A stretch of DNA of 64,000 nt from Neptuniibacter sp. CAU 1671 (GCF_029222905.1 NZ_JARHUE010000001.1:186001-250000); one strand, 5' to 3'; numbered from the stretch's first letter, positions 52,853 to 62,998 are shown. The notes: generated from the sequence alone by a model not told the origin. Numbers and translations are program-made.

Positions 52853-53980
52853 TTAGGGGCGCTGTTCGATCGGCACCCATGCAGAGCTTTCAGGACCGGT
52901 GTAATCCGCAGACGGACGAATAATCCGGTTATTGGCCCGCTGTTCCATCACGTGCGCAGTCCAGCCCGCAACACGGGAACAAACAAAAATCGGGGTAAAC
53001 AGTTCGGTCGGAATGCCCATGAAGTGATACGCCGACGCATGGAAGAAGTCTGCATTACAGAACAGTTTCTTCTCGCGCCACATCACCGCTTCAACACGCT
53101 CTGAGACCGGATACAACACGGTGTCACCCACCTGCTCAGCCAGCTTTTTAGACCACTCTTTGATGATCGCATTACGTGGATCGGATTCACGGTAGATGGC
53201 ATGGCCAAAGCCCATGATCTTATCCTTGCGCTCCAGCATGCCCATGATGGCCGCTTCAGCTTCATCCGGTGAGGTCCAGCTTTCGATCATGGCCATCGCG
53301 GCTTCATTGGCACCACCGTGCAATGGACCCCGCAGGGAACCGATCGCACCGGTAACACAGCTATGGATATCGGACAGGGTTGAAGCACAGACACGCGCCG
53401 TGAAGGTGGACGCATTGAACTCATGCTCTGCATACAGAATCAGAGACGCATGCATCACCTGAGTGTGCAGTGGATCCGGTTTTTTGTCGTGCAGGGTCCA
53501 CAGGAAGTGTTCGCCAATGGAATCCGCATCTGTTTCAGTGTTAATGCGTTTGCCATGGTGAGCAAAGTTGTACCAATAGTTGATGATGGACGGGAATACC
53601 GCCAGCATCCGGTCGATGTGGTCATGCTGCTCGGAGAAGTCTTCTTCTGTTTCCAGGTTGCCCAGCATAGAGCATCCGGTACGCATCACATCCATCGGGT
53701 GAGCTGATGCAGGGATCTGTTCCAGTACCGCTTTCAGCGGCTCTGGCAGTCCACGCATGCCCTTAAGCTTGGCCTTGTAGGCATCCAGTTCTGCCTGATT
53801 CGGCAGTTTGCCGTACAGCAGCAGGTACGCCACTTCTTCAAACTGTGCGTTGTCAGCCAGTTCTTTGATATCGTAACCACGATAGGTCAAGCCGGCACCG
53901 GTTTTACCCACGGTGCACAATGCGGTTTCACCTGCGGATTGACCACGCAGGCCCGCGCCACCCAATTTTTTCTCGGCCAT
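52853..53980 (-). CDS. prpC: 2-methylcitrate synthase
   Basis: 375 aa from ATG 53980 (AGGAGC 8 bp upstream; frame open to 54070). Citrate-synthase family, short type: GLTYRGYDIKELA, His in GPLHGGANEAAM and GFGHAIYRESDPR, Asp in KLFCNADFFHAS. GLR.Q-type N-terminus and operon context favour methylcitrate synthase over GltA. It condenses propionyl-CoA with oxaloacetate. Confidence 0.95.
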   Translation of the reverse strand: MAEKKLGGAGLRGQSAGETALCTVGKTGAGLTYRGYDIKELADNAQFEEVAYLLLYGKLPNQAELDAYKAKLKGMRGLPEPLKAVLEQIPASAHPMDVMRTGCSMLGNLETEEDFSEQHDHIDRMLAVFPSIINYWYNFAHHGKRINTETDADSIGEHFLWTLHDKKPDPLHTQVMHASLILYAEHEFNASTFTARVCASTLSDIHSCVTGAIGSLRGPLHGGANEAAMAMIESWTSPDEAEAAIMGMLERKDKIMGFGHAIYRESDPRNAIIKEWSKKLAEQVGDTVLYPVSERVEAVMWREKKLFCNADFFHASAYHFMGIPTELFTPIFVCSRVAGWTAHVMEQRANNRIIRPSADYTGPESSAWVPIEQRP

Positions 53981-54133
53981 TATTAAGCTCCTGTTGTAGA
54001 AGATTGTGGGCTCTGACGGCCCACTTTTTCGTTCTATTTTCTCTTCAACTCTGGCTTGCAGATTCTGCAAGGTAACGCCTATCCGACACAGAGCGGCCTG
54101 AAGTATAGACAGCTCTCTGTCATGAATGGGGTC

Positions 54134-55027
54134 TTACTTGTTTTTACCCGCTGCGAACAGGGCATCAAGCTTCTGTTCAAAGTCGTGATAATTCAGGAAA
54201 TCGTAAAGTTCCATGCGGGTCTGCATCGTATCGATGACCGCTTTCTGGTCACCGTCCTGCAGCAGATGTTCGTAGACATTCAGGGCTGCTTTATTCGCCG
54301 CGCGGAATGCAGAGAGTGGATACAGCACCATGCTGGCACCGTTTGCCGCCAGCTCTTCACGATTGAACAGTGGGGTCGCACCAAATTCTGTGATGTTCGC
54401 CAGCAGATGTGCACCGTTAATGCCATCAGCAAAGGCTTTGTAGTCTTCCAGGGTGTGAACCGCTTCAGCAAAGATACCGTCAGCCCCGGCTTCCAGACAG
54501 GCCTGGGCGCGCTCTACAGCGGCATTGAGACCTTCCATCTGGAATGCGTCAGTACGGGCAATGATAAAGAAGTCATCATCGGTTTTGGCATCAACCGCTG
54601 CTTTAACACGGTCAACCATCTCTTCCAGAGAGACGATCTCTTTATTAGGACGGTGGCCACAACGTTTCTGTGCAACCTGGTCTTCAATATGAACCGCAGC
54701 CGCACCGCCTTTAATCATCTCTTTAACAGTGCGTGCGATGTTGAATGCACCGCCCCAGCCGGTGTCGATATCGACCAGCAGAGGTGTTTCAACGGCGCTG
54801 GTAATCCGGCGAACATCTTCCAGCACATCATTCATTGAAGTCATACCCAGATCAGGCAGACCGTAAGAGGCATTAGCCACACCACCGCCAGACAGGTAGA
54901 TGGCACGGTGACCTACACGCTCTGCCATCATGGCATGATAAGCGTTTACGGTACCTACGATTTGTAGCGGTTTGGTTTCAGCCAGCGCTTTGCGGAAGCG
55001 CGCGCCTGCGGACAGATTATTTGCCAT
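54134..55027 (-). CDS. prpB: 2-methylisocitrate lyase
   Basis: 297 aa from ATG 55027 (AAGGTGAG upstream). Isocitrate-lyase/PEP-mutase family: [33 protein letters not shown], Mg-binding DIDTGWG and the catalytic [12 protein letters not shown] loop. It cleaves 2-methylisocitrate to pyruvate and succinate, the last step of the cycle. Its start overlaps the stop of the GntR regulator by 11 bp, so the regulator and prpB are co-translated. Confidence 0.96.
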   Translation of the reverse strand: MANNLSAGARFRKALAETKPLQIVGTVNAYHAMMAERVGHRAIYLSGGGVANASYGLPDLGMTSMNDVLEDVRRITSAVETPLLVDIDTGWGGAFNIARTVKEMIKGGAAAVHIEDQVAQKRCGHRPNKEIVSLEEMVDRVKAAVDAKTDDDFFIIARTDAFQMEGLNAAVERAQACLEAGADGIFAEAVHTLEDYKAFADGINGAHLLANITEFGATPLFNREELAANGASMVLYPLSAFRAANKAALNVYEHLLQDGDQKAVIDTMQTRMELYDFLNYHDFEQKLDALFAAGKNK

Positions 55028-55727
55028 TTTTCTCACCTTCTAACGCAGTGTTCAGCTTTTCTTCTATGTTTTTACGCGCCGCACCGATGTGACGCCGCAT
55101 CAGCATCTCCGCCAGCTCCGGATCTCGCGCCTCTATGGCATCCAGAATCTGGTGATGCTCCTTCAACGCCCGCTGGGGACGACTGCTGGAGACACTGAAC
55201 TGATATCGATACATCCGCACCAGGTGGTAAAGATCCCCGCCCAGCACTTCCAGCAGCTTGGAATTTTTGCTGCCGTTAACGATCCGGTAATGAAAGTCGA
55301 GGTCGCCCTCTTTCTGGAAGTAGGAACGGCCATCCAGCTCCTTGATGCTCTGCTCATGGACATGTAGCAGGGAACGCAGACTGGCAATCTCCTCTTCGGA
55401 CATATTCTCGGCGGCCAGCCGACATGCCATGCCTTCCAGGGCTTCACGTACCCGGTAGATCTCTACCAGTTCCTTGAGCGACAGCTTAACGACCCGAGCA
55501 CCGATGTGCGGCTTGCGCTCAACCAGGCGCAGGCCTTCCAGACGTCGAATCGCTTCGCGCAGAGGTCCGCGGCTGATCCCGTAGATACGGGCCAGTTCGG
55601 GTTCGCTGATCTTCTGACCGGGAGGAATCTCACCTTTAACGATCGAGGTGATAATCTGTTCACACACACGGTCAGCCAGGGTACGGCTTTCAGATTGAAA
55701 AACCTGACTTACATTTGTCTCTGTCAT
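55017..55727 (-). CDS. GntR/FCD-family regulator of the prp cluster
   Basis: 236 aa from ATG 55727 (GTG 55730 in frame; AAGGA just upstream). N-terminal GntR winged helix ([39 protein letters not shown]) and a C-terminal FCD ligand domain with metal-binding His/Asp residues ([30 protein letters not shown]). First gene of the cluster and presumably autoregulatory. The palindrome at 55743-55754, 16 bp before the ATG, is the likely operator. Ligand probably 2-methylcitrate or a related acid, by analogy. Confidence 0.92.
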   Translation of the reverse strand: MTETNVSQVFQSESRTLADRVCEQIITSIVKGEIPPGQKISEPELARIYGISRGPLREAIRRLEGLRLVERKPHIGARVVKLSLKELVEIYRVREALEGMACRLAAENMSEEEIASLRSLLHVHEQSIKELDGRSYFQKEGDLDFHYRIVNGSKNSKLLEVLGGDLYHLVRMYRYQFSVSSSRPQRALKEHHQILDAIEARDPELAEMLMRRHIGAARKNIEEKLNTALEGEKNGK

Positions 55728-55742
55728 CACAATCCTTCTTAG

Positions 55743-55754
55743 ATTGTCGACAAT
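55743..55754. promoter_or_regulatory. Operator-like palindrome ATTGTCGACAAT
   Basis: Perfect 12-bp palindrome immediately upstream of the GntR gene. TGTCGACAAT recurs at 56782 before the hydrolase gene, and ATTGTCAACA is at about 55815. Size and symmetry suit a GntR-FCD dimer site. Confidence 0.6.
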
Positions 55755-55864
55755 TTGATTGCTGGCTCACAATACAGAGTCAAAAAATGACCGTCAACCA
55801 GTAAAACCTGAAAAATTGTCAACACTATACAAAAGTTATAGCTTTATCCGCCTGGCTTTGGTGC

Positions 55865-56731
55865 TTACTGTCCCAAAAACCGTAGTAACTCTTTATTCAT
55901 TACCTGGGCGATCTGCCGGGGTTTCTGATACGGCAGCGAATGATCAGTGCCGGGAATCATAAAGTAGTGCCAGTTGGGCATCCGTTCTGCCAATTCCATC
56001 TGGTACTGATGCATCAGATCCACACTGTTACCACCTATGAAGCTGGTCACATCGCCCTGCGCCGCAACCAGCCCTTCCCTGTCCAGCGTACGACTGGCCT
56101 GCGTCACCGCATCCAGTGCATTGGCAAACCCCTCTGGTCGGGCCGATAAACGTTCGATTGTGGTTTTTTCAACCATCGGTGAGACCTTGCGGTTGGGAGA
56201 GATCGTATCCAGAAACCGACTGACTCCCGCCTCTATGGCATGCTGCTGGCGCAGGTGTATCGCCGCTTCAGAAAGCTCCTCACGCAGAATCAGTGTAGTT
56301 TCCCAGCATGGTCGGTCGAGAATGGCGGACTCCAGCAGATACTGCTTGTGTACACGCTCCGGAAACGCCTGCTTAAACTGCAGGCTCACCAGTCCGCCCA
56401 GTGAATAACCGCCCAGATCAAACTGCCACCAGCCCAGATGGTCCACCAGCGCCTGCAGGTCATTTACCAGTGCCTGTACCGTATACGGATGTTCATGGCC
56501 ATCAGGAGCATGGGTATCGCCCATCCCCCGCTGGTCAGGCACCAGTATTTCGGACCAGTGCTCCAGAAAGGCGGCAAATGCGGCCCAGGTGTCTAAACCT
56601 GCAACGCCGGCACCATGTAACAGGACCAGTCTGCGCGGTTGTTTCACATCAGGGTTACGGAATATTCGGTAGGTAATCTGCTGATCGGGCAGGTTTAATT
56701 GTGCGGTGTGTGCCGGCAGGGGGTTAAACAC
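55865..56731 (-). CDS. Alpha/beta hydrolase
   Basis: 288 aa from GTG 56731, chosen because AGGAGG lies 7 bp upstream; the frame stays open to 56779. Fold landmarks: oxyanion HGAGVAGLDTW, the acid-loop PDQRGMGDTHAPDGHEHPY, nucleophile GGYSLGGL (about 110) and the terminal His in GTDHSLPYQ. Substrate unknown. Same strand as the prp cluster and upstream of it by about 140 bp. A TGTCGACAAT site in its promoter matches the one before the GntR gene, so it may belong to the same regulon. Confidence 0.85.
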   Translation of the reverse strand: MFNPLPAHTAQLNLPDQQITYRIFRNPDVKQPRRLVLLHGAGVAGLDTWAAFAAFLEHWSEILVPDQRGMGDTHAPDGHEHPYTVQALVNDLQALVDHLGWWQFDLGGYSLGGLVSLQFKQAFPERVHKQYLLESAILDRPCWETTLILREELSEAAIHLRQQHAIEAGVSRFLDTISPNRKVSPMVEKTTIERLSARPEGFANALDAVTQASRTLDREGLVAAQGDVTSFIGGNSVDLMHQYQMELAERMPNWHYFMIPGTDHSLPYQKPRQIAQVMNKELLRFLGQ

Positions 56732-56778
56732 AGCTTTCCTCCTGTAATCGATAGACTGATTGTGGAGGATACCTGCCA

Positions 56779-56794
56779 ATCTGTCGACAATCTT
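56779..56794. promoter_or_regulatory. Second operator-like site, upstream of the hydrolase
   Basis: AATCTGTCGACAATCT: the central TGTCGACAAT matches 10 of 12 positions of the palindrome at 55743. Located about 50 bp before the hydrolase GTG start. Confidence 0.5.
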
Positions 56795-56928
56795 TGGTCT
56801 AGTCAGTTTCTCTATTCAACATGGACACACCCGAGAGCGTTAAATACAATCGCATCTGCATCGCTATGCGTGCGTATTTGGGTTGATTGCCGACCCTCAT
56901 AGGATGCCTACCCGGAGCCTTCTGACTT

Positions 56929-58272
56929 TTGCAACCCATTCAGCAACGCCCTCTGCCCTACCGGATTGACAGTCTGACGCTGTGTGAGCGCCTGCGGCCT
57001 CTTGGCGATCTCATTTTTCTCGACAGTGGCCGTCCCGCCTGCCCCTGGGGGCGCTTTGATATTATCGCTGCCGCTCCGGTAGAAAAGATCACCTGTACCC
57101 AACAGGCGTCAGACAATCCTTTTCCGGCACTGGACAGCCTGTATCGACAGCATGCGCTGAACATTGCGCAAGCGGACCATCTGCCTTTTGTTGGTGGCCT
57201 GATGGGATACTTCAGTTATGACCTGGGCCGCCGGCTTGAGCAACTGCCGCAACAGGCTGAAGCCAGTTATGCCCTACCCGATCTGAACCTGGGCCTCTAC
57301 CTCTGGGCAGTGGTGGTTGATCATAAACTACAGCAAAGCACGCTGGTGGCCAGTCCTCTGGTCGAGCACACTCTGCTTGATCAGATAGAATCCCGGTTAT
57401 TGAGTGATACCGCACCCGACACTAATCACTTCAATCTGACACAACATTTCCAGTCGAATATCAGTGCTGATGAGTACCGCCAGAAACTGGCAAAGATTGA
57501 TGACTACATCCATGCCGGTGACTGTTATCAGGTCAACTTCGCGCAGCGCTTCCAGAGCCAGTATGAAGGCGACCCCTGGCAGGCGTATCGCCTGTTAAGA
57601 GCGGTGGCGCCCACGCCTTACTCGGCCTATATCGATACAGACGAGGGTGCCATTCTGTCCCTCTCTCCGGAACAGTTTCTTCAGGTCCGCAACGGAGAGG
57701 TACAAACCCGTCCCATTAAGGGCACCCGGCCCCGTTCGGCAGATCCGACTGAAGATGCTGCCCTCAAAACCGAGCTGCAGCAGTCAACCAAAGACCGCGC
57801 CGAGAACCTGATGATTGTTGACCTGTTGCGTAACGACCTGAGCCGGGTATGTGAGCACAACAGTGTTAAGGTACCCGAACTGTTTAAGGTGGAAAGTTAT
57901 GCCAATGTTCACCACCTTGTCAGCACTGTGACCGGCAAGCTACCCAAAGATGGCTCTGCGGTAAATCTGCTGGCCCACTGTTTTCCCGGCGGTTCGATTA
58001 CCGGCGCGCCCAAAATCAGGGCAATGGAGATTATTGAGGAGCTTGAACCCCATCGCCGCTCTATCTACTGCGGCTCTATTGGTTACCTGAGCCTGTGCGG
58101 CCGGATGGATACCAGCATCACCATCCGTACCCTGCTTTGCGAAGGTAACTCGATCTACTGCTGGGCCGGTGGTGGTATCGTTGCGGATTCCATTATCGAT
58201 ATGGAATATGAAGAAACCTTCAATAAAGTAAATAACTTACTGGATTGTCTTAACAGCACATCTAAAGTTTGA
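56929..58272 (+). CDS. pabB: Aminodeoxychorismate synthase component I
   Basis: 447 aa. Chorismate-binding fold with PYRIDSLTLCERLRPL at the start, then DYIHAGDCYQVNFAQRF, and RPIKGTRPRS: the Lys in PIKGT is the catalytic lysine that separates PabB from anthranilate synthase TrpE (PIAGT). C-terminal MIVDLLRNDLSRV and GSITGAPKIRAME are intact. It makes 4-amino-4-deoxychorismate for folate with PabA. The start is a TTG with GGAG 12 bp upstream; no in-frame ATG lies nearby, so the start is likely but not certain. Confidence 0.93.
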   Translation: MQPIQQRPLPYRIDSLTLCERLRPLGDLIFLDSGRPACPWGRFDIIAAAPVEKITCTQQASDNPFPALDSLYRQHALNIAQADHLPFVGGLMGYFSYDLGRRLEQLPQQAEASYALPDLNLGLYLWAVVVDHKLQQSTLVASPLVEHTLLDQIESRLLSDTAPDTNHFNLTQHFQSNISADEYRQKLAKIDDYIHAGDCYQVNFAQRFQSQYEGDPWQAYRLLRAVAPTPYSAYIDTDEGAILSLSPEQFLQVRNGEVQTRPIKGTRPRSADPTEDAALKTELQQSTKDRAENLMIVDLLRNDLSRVCEHNSVKVPELFKVESYANVHHLVSTVTGKLPKDGSAVNLLAHCFPGGSITGAPKIRAMEIIEELEPHRRSIYCGSIGYLSLCGRMDTSITIRTLLCEGNSIYCWAGGGIVADSIIDMEYEETFNKVNNLLDCLNSTSKV

Positions 58273-58309
58273 CTGACTCCTCAATCAGGTATTTCTTTTC
58301 CCCTGCCTA

Positions 58310-58561
58310 TCAAAAATAGCGCAGTAAAAGATACAGAATCATCAGCACACAGATCACAATGCCAGGTATGGCGATCCGCGAGACCTTCTGAAACCGCTGC
58401 ACCGCCTGTTGCTGCAACTTAATTGAGGTATCCATCTGCAGACGGGTACGTTCAATCTGCTCTTTAGCAATCGCCAGGTGTTCTTCCTGCCGGGCCAGCG
58501 CCTGTTTCTGATTATCCCTGATCTCTCTGAGCAGATCGAGTATTGCGTCATTATCAGCCAT
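58310..58561 (-). CDS. Small coiled-coil protein with C-terminal membrane anchor
   Basis: 83 aa. Residues 1-55 are a heptad-like charged helix (LLREIRDNQKQALARQEEHL) and 62-82 a hydrophobic anchor (IAIPGIVICVLMILYLLL). Would sit in the inner membrane with the coiled coil in the cytoplasm. CGGAGGTTGGC before the ATG supports it. Not recognised; similar small tail-anchored proteins are common hypotheticals. Confidence 0.7.
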   Translation of the reverse strand: MADNDAILDLLREIRDNQKQALARQEEHLAIAKEQIERTRLQMDTSIKLQQQAVQRFQKVSRIAIPGIVICVLMILYLLLRYF

Positions 58562-58723
58562 GCCAACCTCCGTTTCTGTTTAACTGCTGAGCGTAAAACA
58601 ATACCAGCTCTGCTCAACAAGATGCCATGCTACAGAGGCGAGATGTTTACTGATTTTTCCCCGGCTGACAGCTAAGGTGTAATGAGTCGACATCTTTAAG
58701 ATCTGCTACCCGGAAGCAATAGC

Positions 58724-60211
58724 ATGAAAGCCTGCAACAGTATTCTCGACACTATCGGCAATACCCCGCTTATACGGATTAACAAACTTGCTCCAGAGCA
58801 TGTAAATCTATATGTCAAAATGGAGGCGTTTAATCCTGGTGGATCGGTCAAAGATCGGCTGGCGCTGGGCATAATCGAAGATGCTGAACGAAAGGGGCTG
58901 CTGCAACCGGGTCAGACCGTCGTCGAGGCCACCAGTGGCAATACCGGGATTGGTCTGGCCGTCGTCTGCGCCCAGAAAGGTTACCCTCTGGTGGTGACCA
59001 TGGCAGAAAGCTTCAGTGTCGAGCGCCGCAAACTGATGCGTTTTTTAGGTGCCCGGGTTGTACTCACACCGGCAGCGCTTAAGGGCACCGGCATGGTCCA
59101 GAAAGCCCGCGAGCTGTCAGAAGCACATGGCTGGTTTCTCTGCCGACAGTTTGAAAACGAAGCCAATGCCGATATCCATAGCGCCACAACCGGGCCGGAA
59201 ATTCTCGAGGCCTTTGAGGGGGAACCGCTGCATTACTGGGTTTCAGGCTACGGTACCGGCGGTACAGTCAAGGGGGTGGCCCGTTACCTCAGTCGACACA
59301 GTCCGGACACGCGGATCATCGTCTGTGAACCCGATAATTCCAATCTGCTGAGTTCAGGCATCAAACAACAGCATAATCCGGACGGTTCTGCCGCAGTCAG
59401 CCACCCCAGTTTCCGGCCTCACCTAATGCAGGGCTGGACGCCCGATTTCATCTCTAAACTCACCGATGATGCCATTGCCGCCGACTGGATTGATCAGGTA
59501 TTGCCTATTCATGGCCAGAACGCACTGGACTACGCAAAACGACTGGCACGGGAAGAAGGTATTTTTGTGGGTATCACCGCGGGCGCCACCTTTGCCGGGG
59601 CCGTGGAGATCGCCAACAATGCCCCGGCAGGTAGTAATATTGTCTGTATGCTGCCCGATACCGGAGAGCGCTACCTGAGCACCCCGCTGTTCGAACAGAT
59701 ATCGGAACAGATGACAGATGAGGAACTCGGACTGTCGGCATCAACCCCATCTGCTCGTTTTGATGCCCCACCGCCCGCGCCGTCGGCCACCGCACAAACA
59801 TCTGCAACAGATGCCTCTGAGGCTGCCAAAACCTTTTTTAATGACACCATACATAACAAAAATGCCGCGGTAGTGGTCTTTGCGCTGGAGTGGTGTGAGT
59901 TCTGCTGGTCCATCAAGAAACTGTTTAACCAATGCAATATTCCTTTCACCAGCATTGACCTTGATTCAGCCACCTATCAGGACAATGATTTTGGCGGTGA
60001 CATTCGTCGGGCACTGAATGCCCATACCGGTTGTATCACCATCCCACAGGTGTTTGTGAACGGTACGTTTATAGGCGGCTGCACTGAAACCTTTGATGCT
60101 TTCAGAGCCGGTACACTGCAACAGTCCCTCAAGGCTCTGGAGGTTGAATTCGATGAAACGTGCCCGCTGGACCCCTACACACTGCTGCCCAAATGGCTAC
60201 ACCCGAGATAA
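58724..60211 (+). CDS. Cysteine synthase-glutaredoxin fusion
   Basis: 495 aa. Residues 1-320 are a cysteine synthase-type PLP enzyme: Lys43 in NPGGSVKDR, TSGNTGIG (about 71-78), and the phosphate loop SGYGTGGTVKG. A Ser/Pro/Ala-rich linker (about 345-365) joins a C-terminal glutaredoxin domain (about 375-475) with WCEFC (about 390-394), TIPQVFVNG (cis-Pro) and IGGCTE, the glutathione-binding pattern. Both domains look intact. The fusion may couple sulfide assimilation to thiol redox, for example delivering sulfide released from a persulfide or thiosulfonate. CysK or CysM specificity is not settled. Confidence 0.85.
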   Translation: MKACNSILDTIGNTPLIRINKLAPEHVNLYVKMEAFNPGGSVKDRLALGIIEDAERKGLLQPGQTVVEATSGNTGIGLAVVCAQKGYPLVVTMAESFSVERRKLMRFLGARVVLTPAALKGTGMVQKARELSEAHGWFLCRQFENEANADIHSATTGPEILEAFEGEPLHYWVSGYGTGGTVKGVARYLSRHSPDTRIIVCEPDNSNLLSSGIKQQHNPDGSAAVSHPSFRPHLMQGWTPDFISKLTDDAIAADWIDQVLPIHGQNALDYAKRLAREEGIFVGITAGATFAGAVEIANNAPAGSNIVCMLPDTGERYLSTPLFEQISEQMTDEELGLSASTPSARFDAPPPAPSATAQTSATDASEAAKTFFNDTIHNKNAAVVVFALEWCEFCWSIKKLFNQCNIPFTSIDLDSATYQDNDFGGDIRRALNAHTGCITIPQVFVNGTFIGGCTETFDAFRAGTLQQSLKALEVEFDETCPLDPYTLLPKWLHPR

Positions 60212-60260
60212 CCCAAAACAACGACGGTGCGTCATTGATGTTCAACTGAAAACTGAGCCT

Positions 60261-62228
60261 CTATTTTGAGAAAAAACGATAGTGGCTGCCAAACATGGAT
60301 TTAGCCAGATACATGGCACTGTCGGCAGAGCGTGTCAGTGTGGAAATTTCTTCTCCATCATCAGGATATATACCAATACCCATACTGAAATAGATACGAA
60401 TAGTGCCGCAGGAAAGCTCATAGGTATGGTCAAGTCGTGCCAGAATCTTCTCCGCTACTCTTGCCACCGCTTCACGGCTTTCAGCTTCTTCAACCACCAC
60501 CACAAACTCATCGCCACCGAGTCGCACGATACTGTCATTCTCTCGCATCTCCAGACGCAACCTGTCGGCGACCTGAAGCAATAACTCATCACCGACATGG
60601 TGACCATATTCATCATTAATCGGCTTGAACTTATCCAGATCGATAAACAGCACCGCACAATGGCTGTTATTGCGGCGGGCACGGGCAACCGCATGACCCA
60701 GGCGATCCTCAAACAAACTTCGGTTAGCCAGGCCTGTCAGTGGATCATGCAGTGCCATCGCATGCAGCAGTTTTTCCTGGGCCTTACGCTGACTGATATC
60801 TGTGAAAATCGCCACAAAATGGGTCATATTATGCTGACCGTCATACACTGCATTCATACTCAGCCGGACCGGTAGCAACCGACCATCGGCGAGTTTAATT
60901 TCCGTATCCCCCTGCCAGTGTCCCTGGTCCAGTATCGATTTCATCATCGCCTGACGCATCAAATCAGGCGTATCCGGGGCAAATAATCTGGCAAATCGGC
61001 CCTTCACCTCATTTTCTGTATAACCGGTCATAGTGCAGTAGGCCTGGTTAAGGCTCAACACAACTCCCGCACGATCAGCAATCAGAATGCCATCGCGACT
61101 GCCCTCGAGCACAGTCGCCGACAACCTCAGCTGATCTTCCACAGCCCGCTGACTGGTTTGATCCAGTACAAAAGCCAGTCCTCTGTCCTGACTACCTTCC
61201 AGCAGAGACCCACCGACAAGCACAGGGATACGTCGCCCGTTGCGATGAAACAACTCCTTGGCATAGGGCAGACAGTAACCACGCTCAAAAATATCCTTTA
61301 TCGCCTGTTCATCCAGCTCCTGGTAGCCAGATGGCGTCAGATCACCCCAGTGAAAATCAGGTGCAGTCAGTTGCACCAGATCGTAACCCAGCATCTCCAG
61401 AGCAGCGGGGTTGGCATCCAAAATACGCCCGGAGCTATCCCACTCAAGAATGCCCAACATTCCTGATTGCGCGAGACTCAGATAACGCCGTTCACTGCGT
61501 CTGAGGCGCAATTCGGTTTCATGCAGTTCACCTATAATTCTGCGTGCCGTAATGATCGAACCAATCACCAGCAGCAACATGACGGATACGGTGGTATAGG
61601 TGGTAATCTTTTTTAACCAGCGAGAAGCGTCACTCATAATTGTCGAGAACTCAGTTTCAAGCTGATCAACCCGAACATGCAGATCTTCTATCCGTACAAT
61701 CAGGTCAGAAAGTTCTTGGTCGCCCTTCTGAATTCTGGCGTGCACTTCATCACCCAGAAGCACCAGCTCTTCGATGATGACATCTCCCTGCTGCCAGATG
61801 CCTATTGCCTGGCTCATGTAACTGACATTCTGAAACAGCCTGAAAAAATAGATCAGGCTGGTAACATCATCGGGGTGGTTGTCTCCCTCCAGAAACCCCT
61901 GACGGGCCCCCTGCATATCAACGGGGTCACTTTGCAGAGCGATACGCGCTTTACGGTCGCCCAGAGGGATGGAAAGTTTTTCTTTAAACGAGCTGAAATG
62001 CTGGTCATCCTGATCAACGGCATAGCGATACAGAGACATCACCGCATCTTTCTGGGCTTTGGCCCACAAACCTTCACCACGGACGTAGGCGCGAACGCCG
62101 TTCATCGCTTCAGATTGCAGACAACCCAGAAAAAAGACAAAAAAGCTCAGCGTCAGTAACATGACGACAATGAAGATAACTTTGCTACGCATGGTATTGG
62201 CAGCAGAGGGGGATGGTACAAATGGCAT
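60261..62228 (-). CDS. Membrane PAS-PAS diguanylate cyclase
   Basis: 655 aa. TM1 (about 15-35) and TM2 (about 208-230) bound a helical periplasmic sensor of about 170 residues. Two PAS domains (about 245-360, 370-485) lead to GGDEF (about 490-650): LTGLANRSLF, FIDLDKFKPINDEYGHHVGD and intact RLGGDEFVVVV. No EAL domain. Makes c-di-GMP in response to an envelope signal. The protein ends shortly after the GGDEF domain. Monocistronic, convergent with the CysM-Grx gene. Confidence 0.9.
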   Translation of the reverse strand: MPFVPSPSAANTMRSKVIFIVVMLLTLSFFVFFLGCLQSEAMNGVRAYVRGEGLWAKAQKDAVMSLYRYAVDQDDQHFSSFKEKLSIPLGDRKARIALQSDPVDMQGARQGFLEGDNHPDDVTSLIYFFRLFQNVSYMSQAIGIWQQGDVIIEELVLLGDEVHARIQKGDQELSDLIVRIEDLHVRVDQLETEFSTIMSDASRWLKKITTYTTVSVMLLLVIGSIITARRIIGELHETELRLRRSERRYLSLAQSGMLGILEWDSSGRILDANPAALEMLGYDLVQLTAPDFHWGDLTPSGYQELDEQAIKDIFERGYCLPYAKELFHRNGRRIPVLVGGSLLEGSQDRGLAFVLDQTSQRAVEDQLRLSATVLEGSRDGILIADRAGVVLSLNQAYCTMTGYTENEVKGRFARLFAPDTPDLMRQAMMKSILDQGHWQGDTEIKLADGRLLPVRLSMNAVYDGQHNMTHFVAIFTDISQRKAQEKLLHAMALHDPLTGLANRSLFEDRLGHAVARARRNNSHCAVLFIDLDKFKPINDEYGHHVGDELLLQVADRLRLEMRENDSIVRLGGDEFVVVVEEAESREAVARVAEKILARLDHTYELSCGTIRIYFSMGIGIYPDDGEEISTLTRSADSAMYLAKSMFGSHYRFFSK

Positions 62229-62380
62229 ATCCAGTTCAGCCCAAGCCTGGAATAGACCGGATCAGTCTACCCTGCATCGGACTGGACTGTCACCGGTTTG
62301 CGACAGGAAATGGTTAAACGGATGTATAGATTCCGTTCCGAACAGAGCCGTCCGGAACGGAAACAGGATAAACCATGCCC

Positions 62381-62998
62381 TTACAGGGACAGGTTACGGT
62401 TACTGGCTTTGAGGAACTCCTGCTTCAGTTCAGCAAAGGTGTGTACCGCAGGGAACTGAGGGAATTCGGCAATCACATTATCAGGCGCGTGGAACAGAAT
62501 GCCAGCTTCTGCCTGTTTCAGCATAGTTGTATCGTTGTAAGAATCACCGGCAGCAATCACCCGGTAGTTCAGCAGCTGGAATGCGCGCACCGACTGCCGT
62601 TTAGGGTCACGCTGACGCAGGGTGTAATCGGTAATACGACCGTTTTCATCCACTTCAAGCTTGTGGCACAGCAGGGTTGGGAAACCCAGCTGACGCATCA
62701 GCGGCTGAGCAAATTCGTAAAAAGTATCGGACAGAATCACCACCTGGAAACGCTCCCGCAGCCAGTTGATAAAGTCAGCAGCACCTTCCAGCGGAGACAG
62801 TCGGCTGATGGTGTCCTGAATCTGCGGCAGGGTCAGGCCATGTTCATCCAGAATGCGCAGGCGTTGTTTCATCAGCACGTCGTAATCTGGAATATCCCGG
62901 GTGGTCGCTTTCAGCTCTTCGATACCGGTTTCTTCTGCAAACGCAATCCAGATCTCAGGGATCAGTACCCCTTCCAGGTCAAGACAGGCTAATTCCAC
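62381..62998 (-). CDS. thrH: ThrH, phosphoserine phosphatase / homoserine phosphotransferase
   Basis: 205 aa from GTG 62998, preceded by GAGGAGATCGTT; the length equals Pseudomonas ThrH. HAD-family motifs: ACLDLEGVLIPE (the usual DxDxT is DLEGV, as in ThrH), VVILSDTFYEF and AAGDSYNDTTML. The body is very close to P. aeruginosa ThrH as I recall it. It dephosphorylates phosphoserine and can pass the phosphate to homoserine. Open frame continues to 63052 but has no support. Confidence 0.95.
   Translation of the reverse strand: MELACLDLEGVLIPEIWIAFAEETGIEELKATTRDIPDYDVLMKQRLRILDEHGLTLPQIQDTISRLSPLEGAADFINWLRERFQVVILSDTFYEFAQPLMRQLGFPTLLCHKLEVDENGRITDYTLRQRDPKRQSVRAFQLLNYRVIAAGDSYNDTTMLKQAEAGILFHAPDNVIAEFPQFPAVHTFAELKQEFLKASNRNLSL

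Noticed and set aside
54056-54838. 260-codon open frame antisense to prpB
   Set aside because: prpB is certain on the other strand; the translation is Cys/His/Phe-rich noise.
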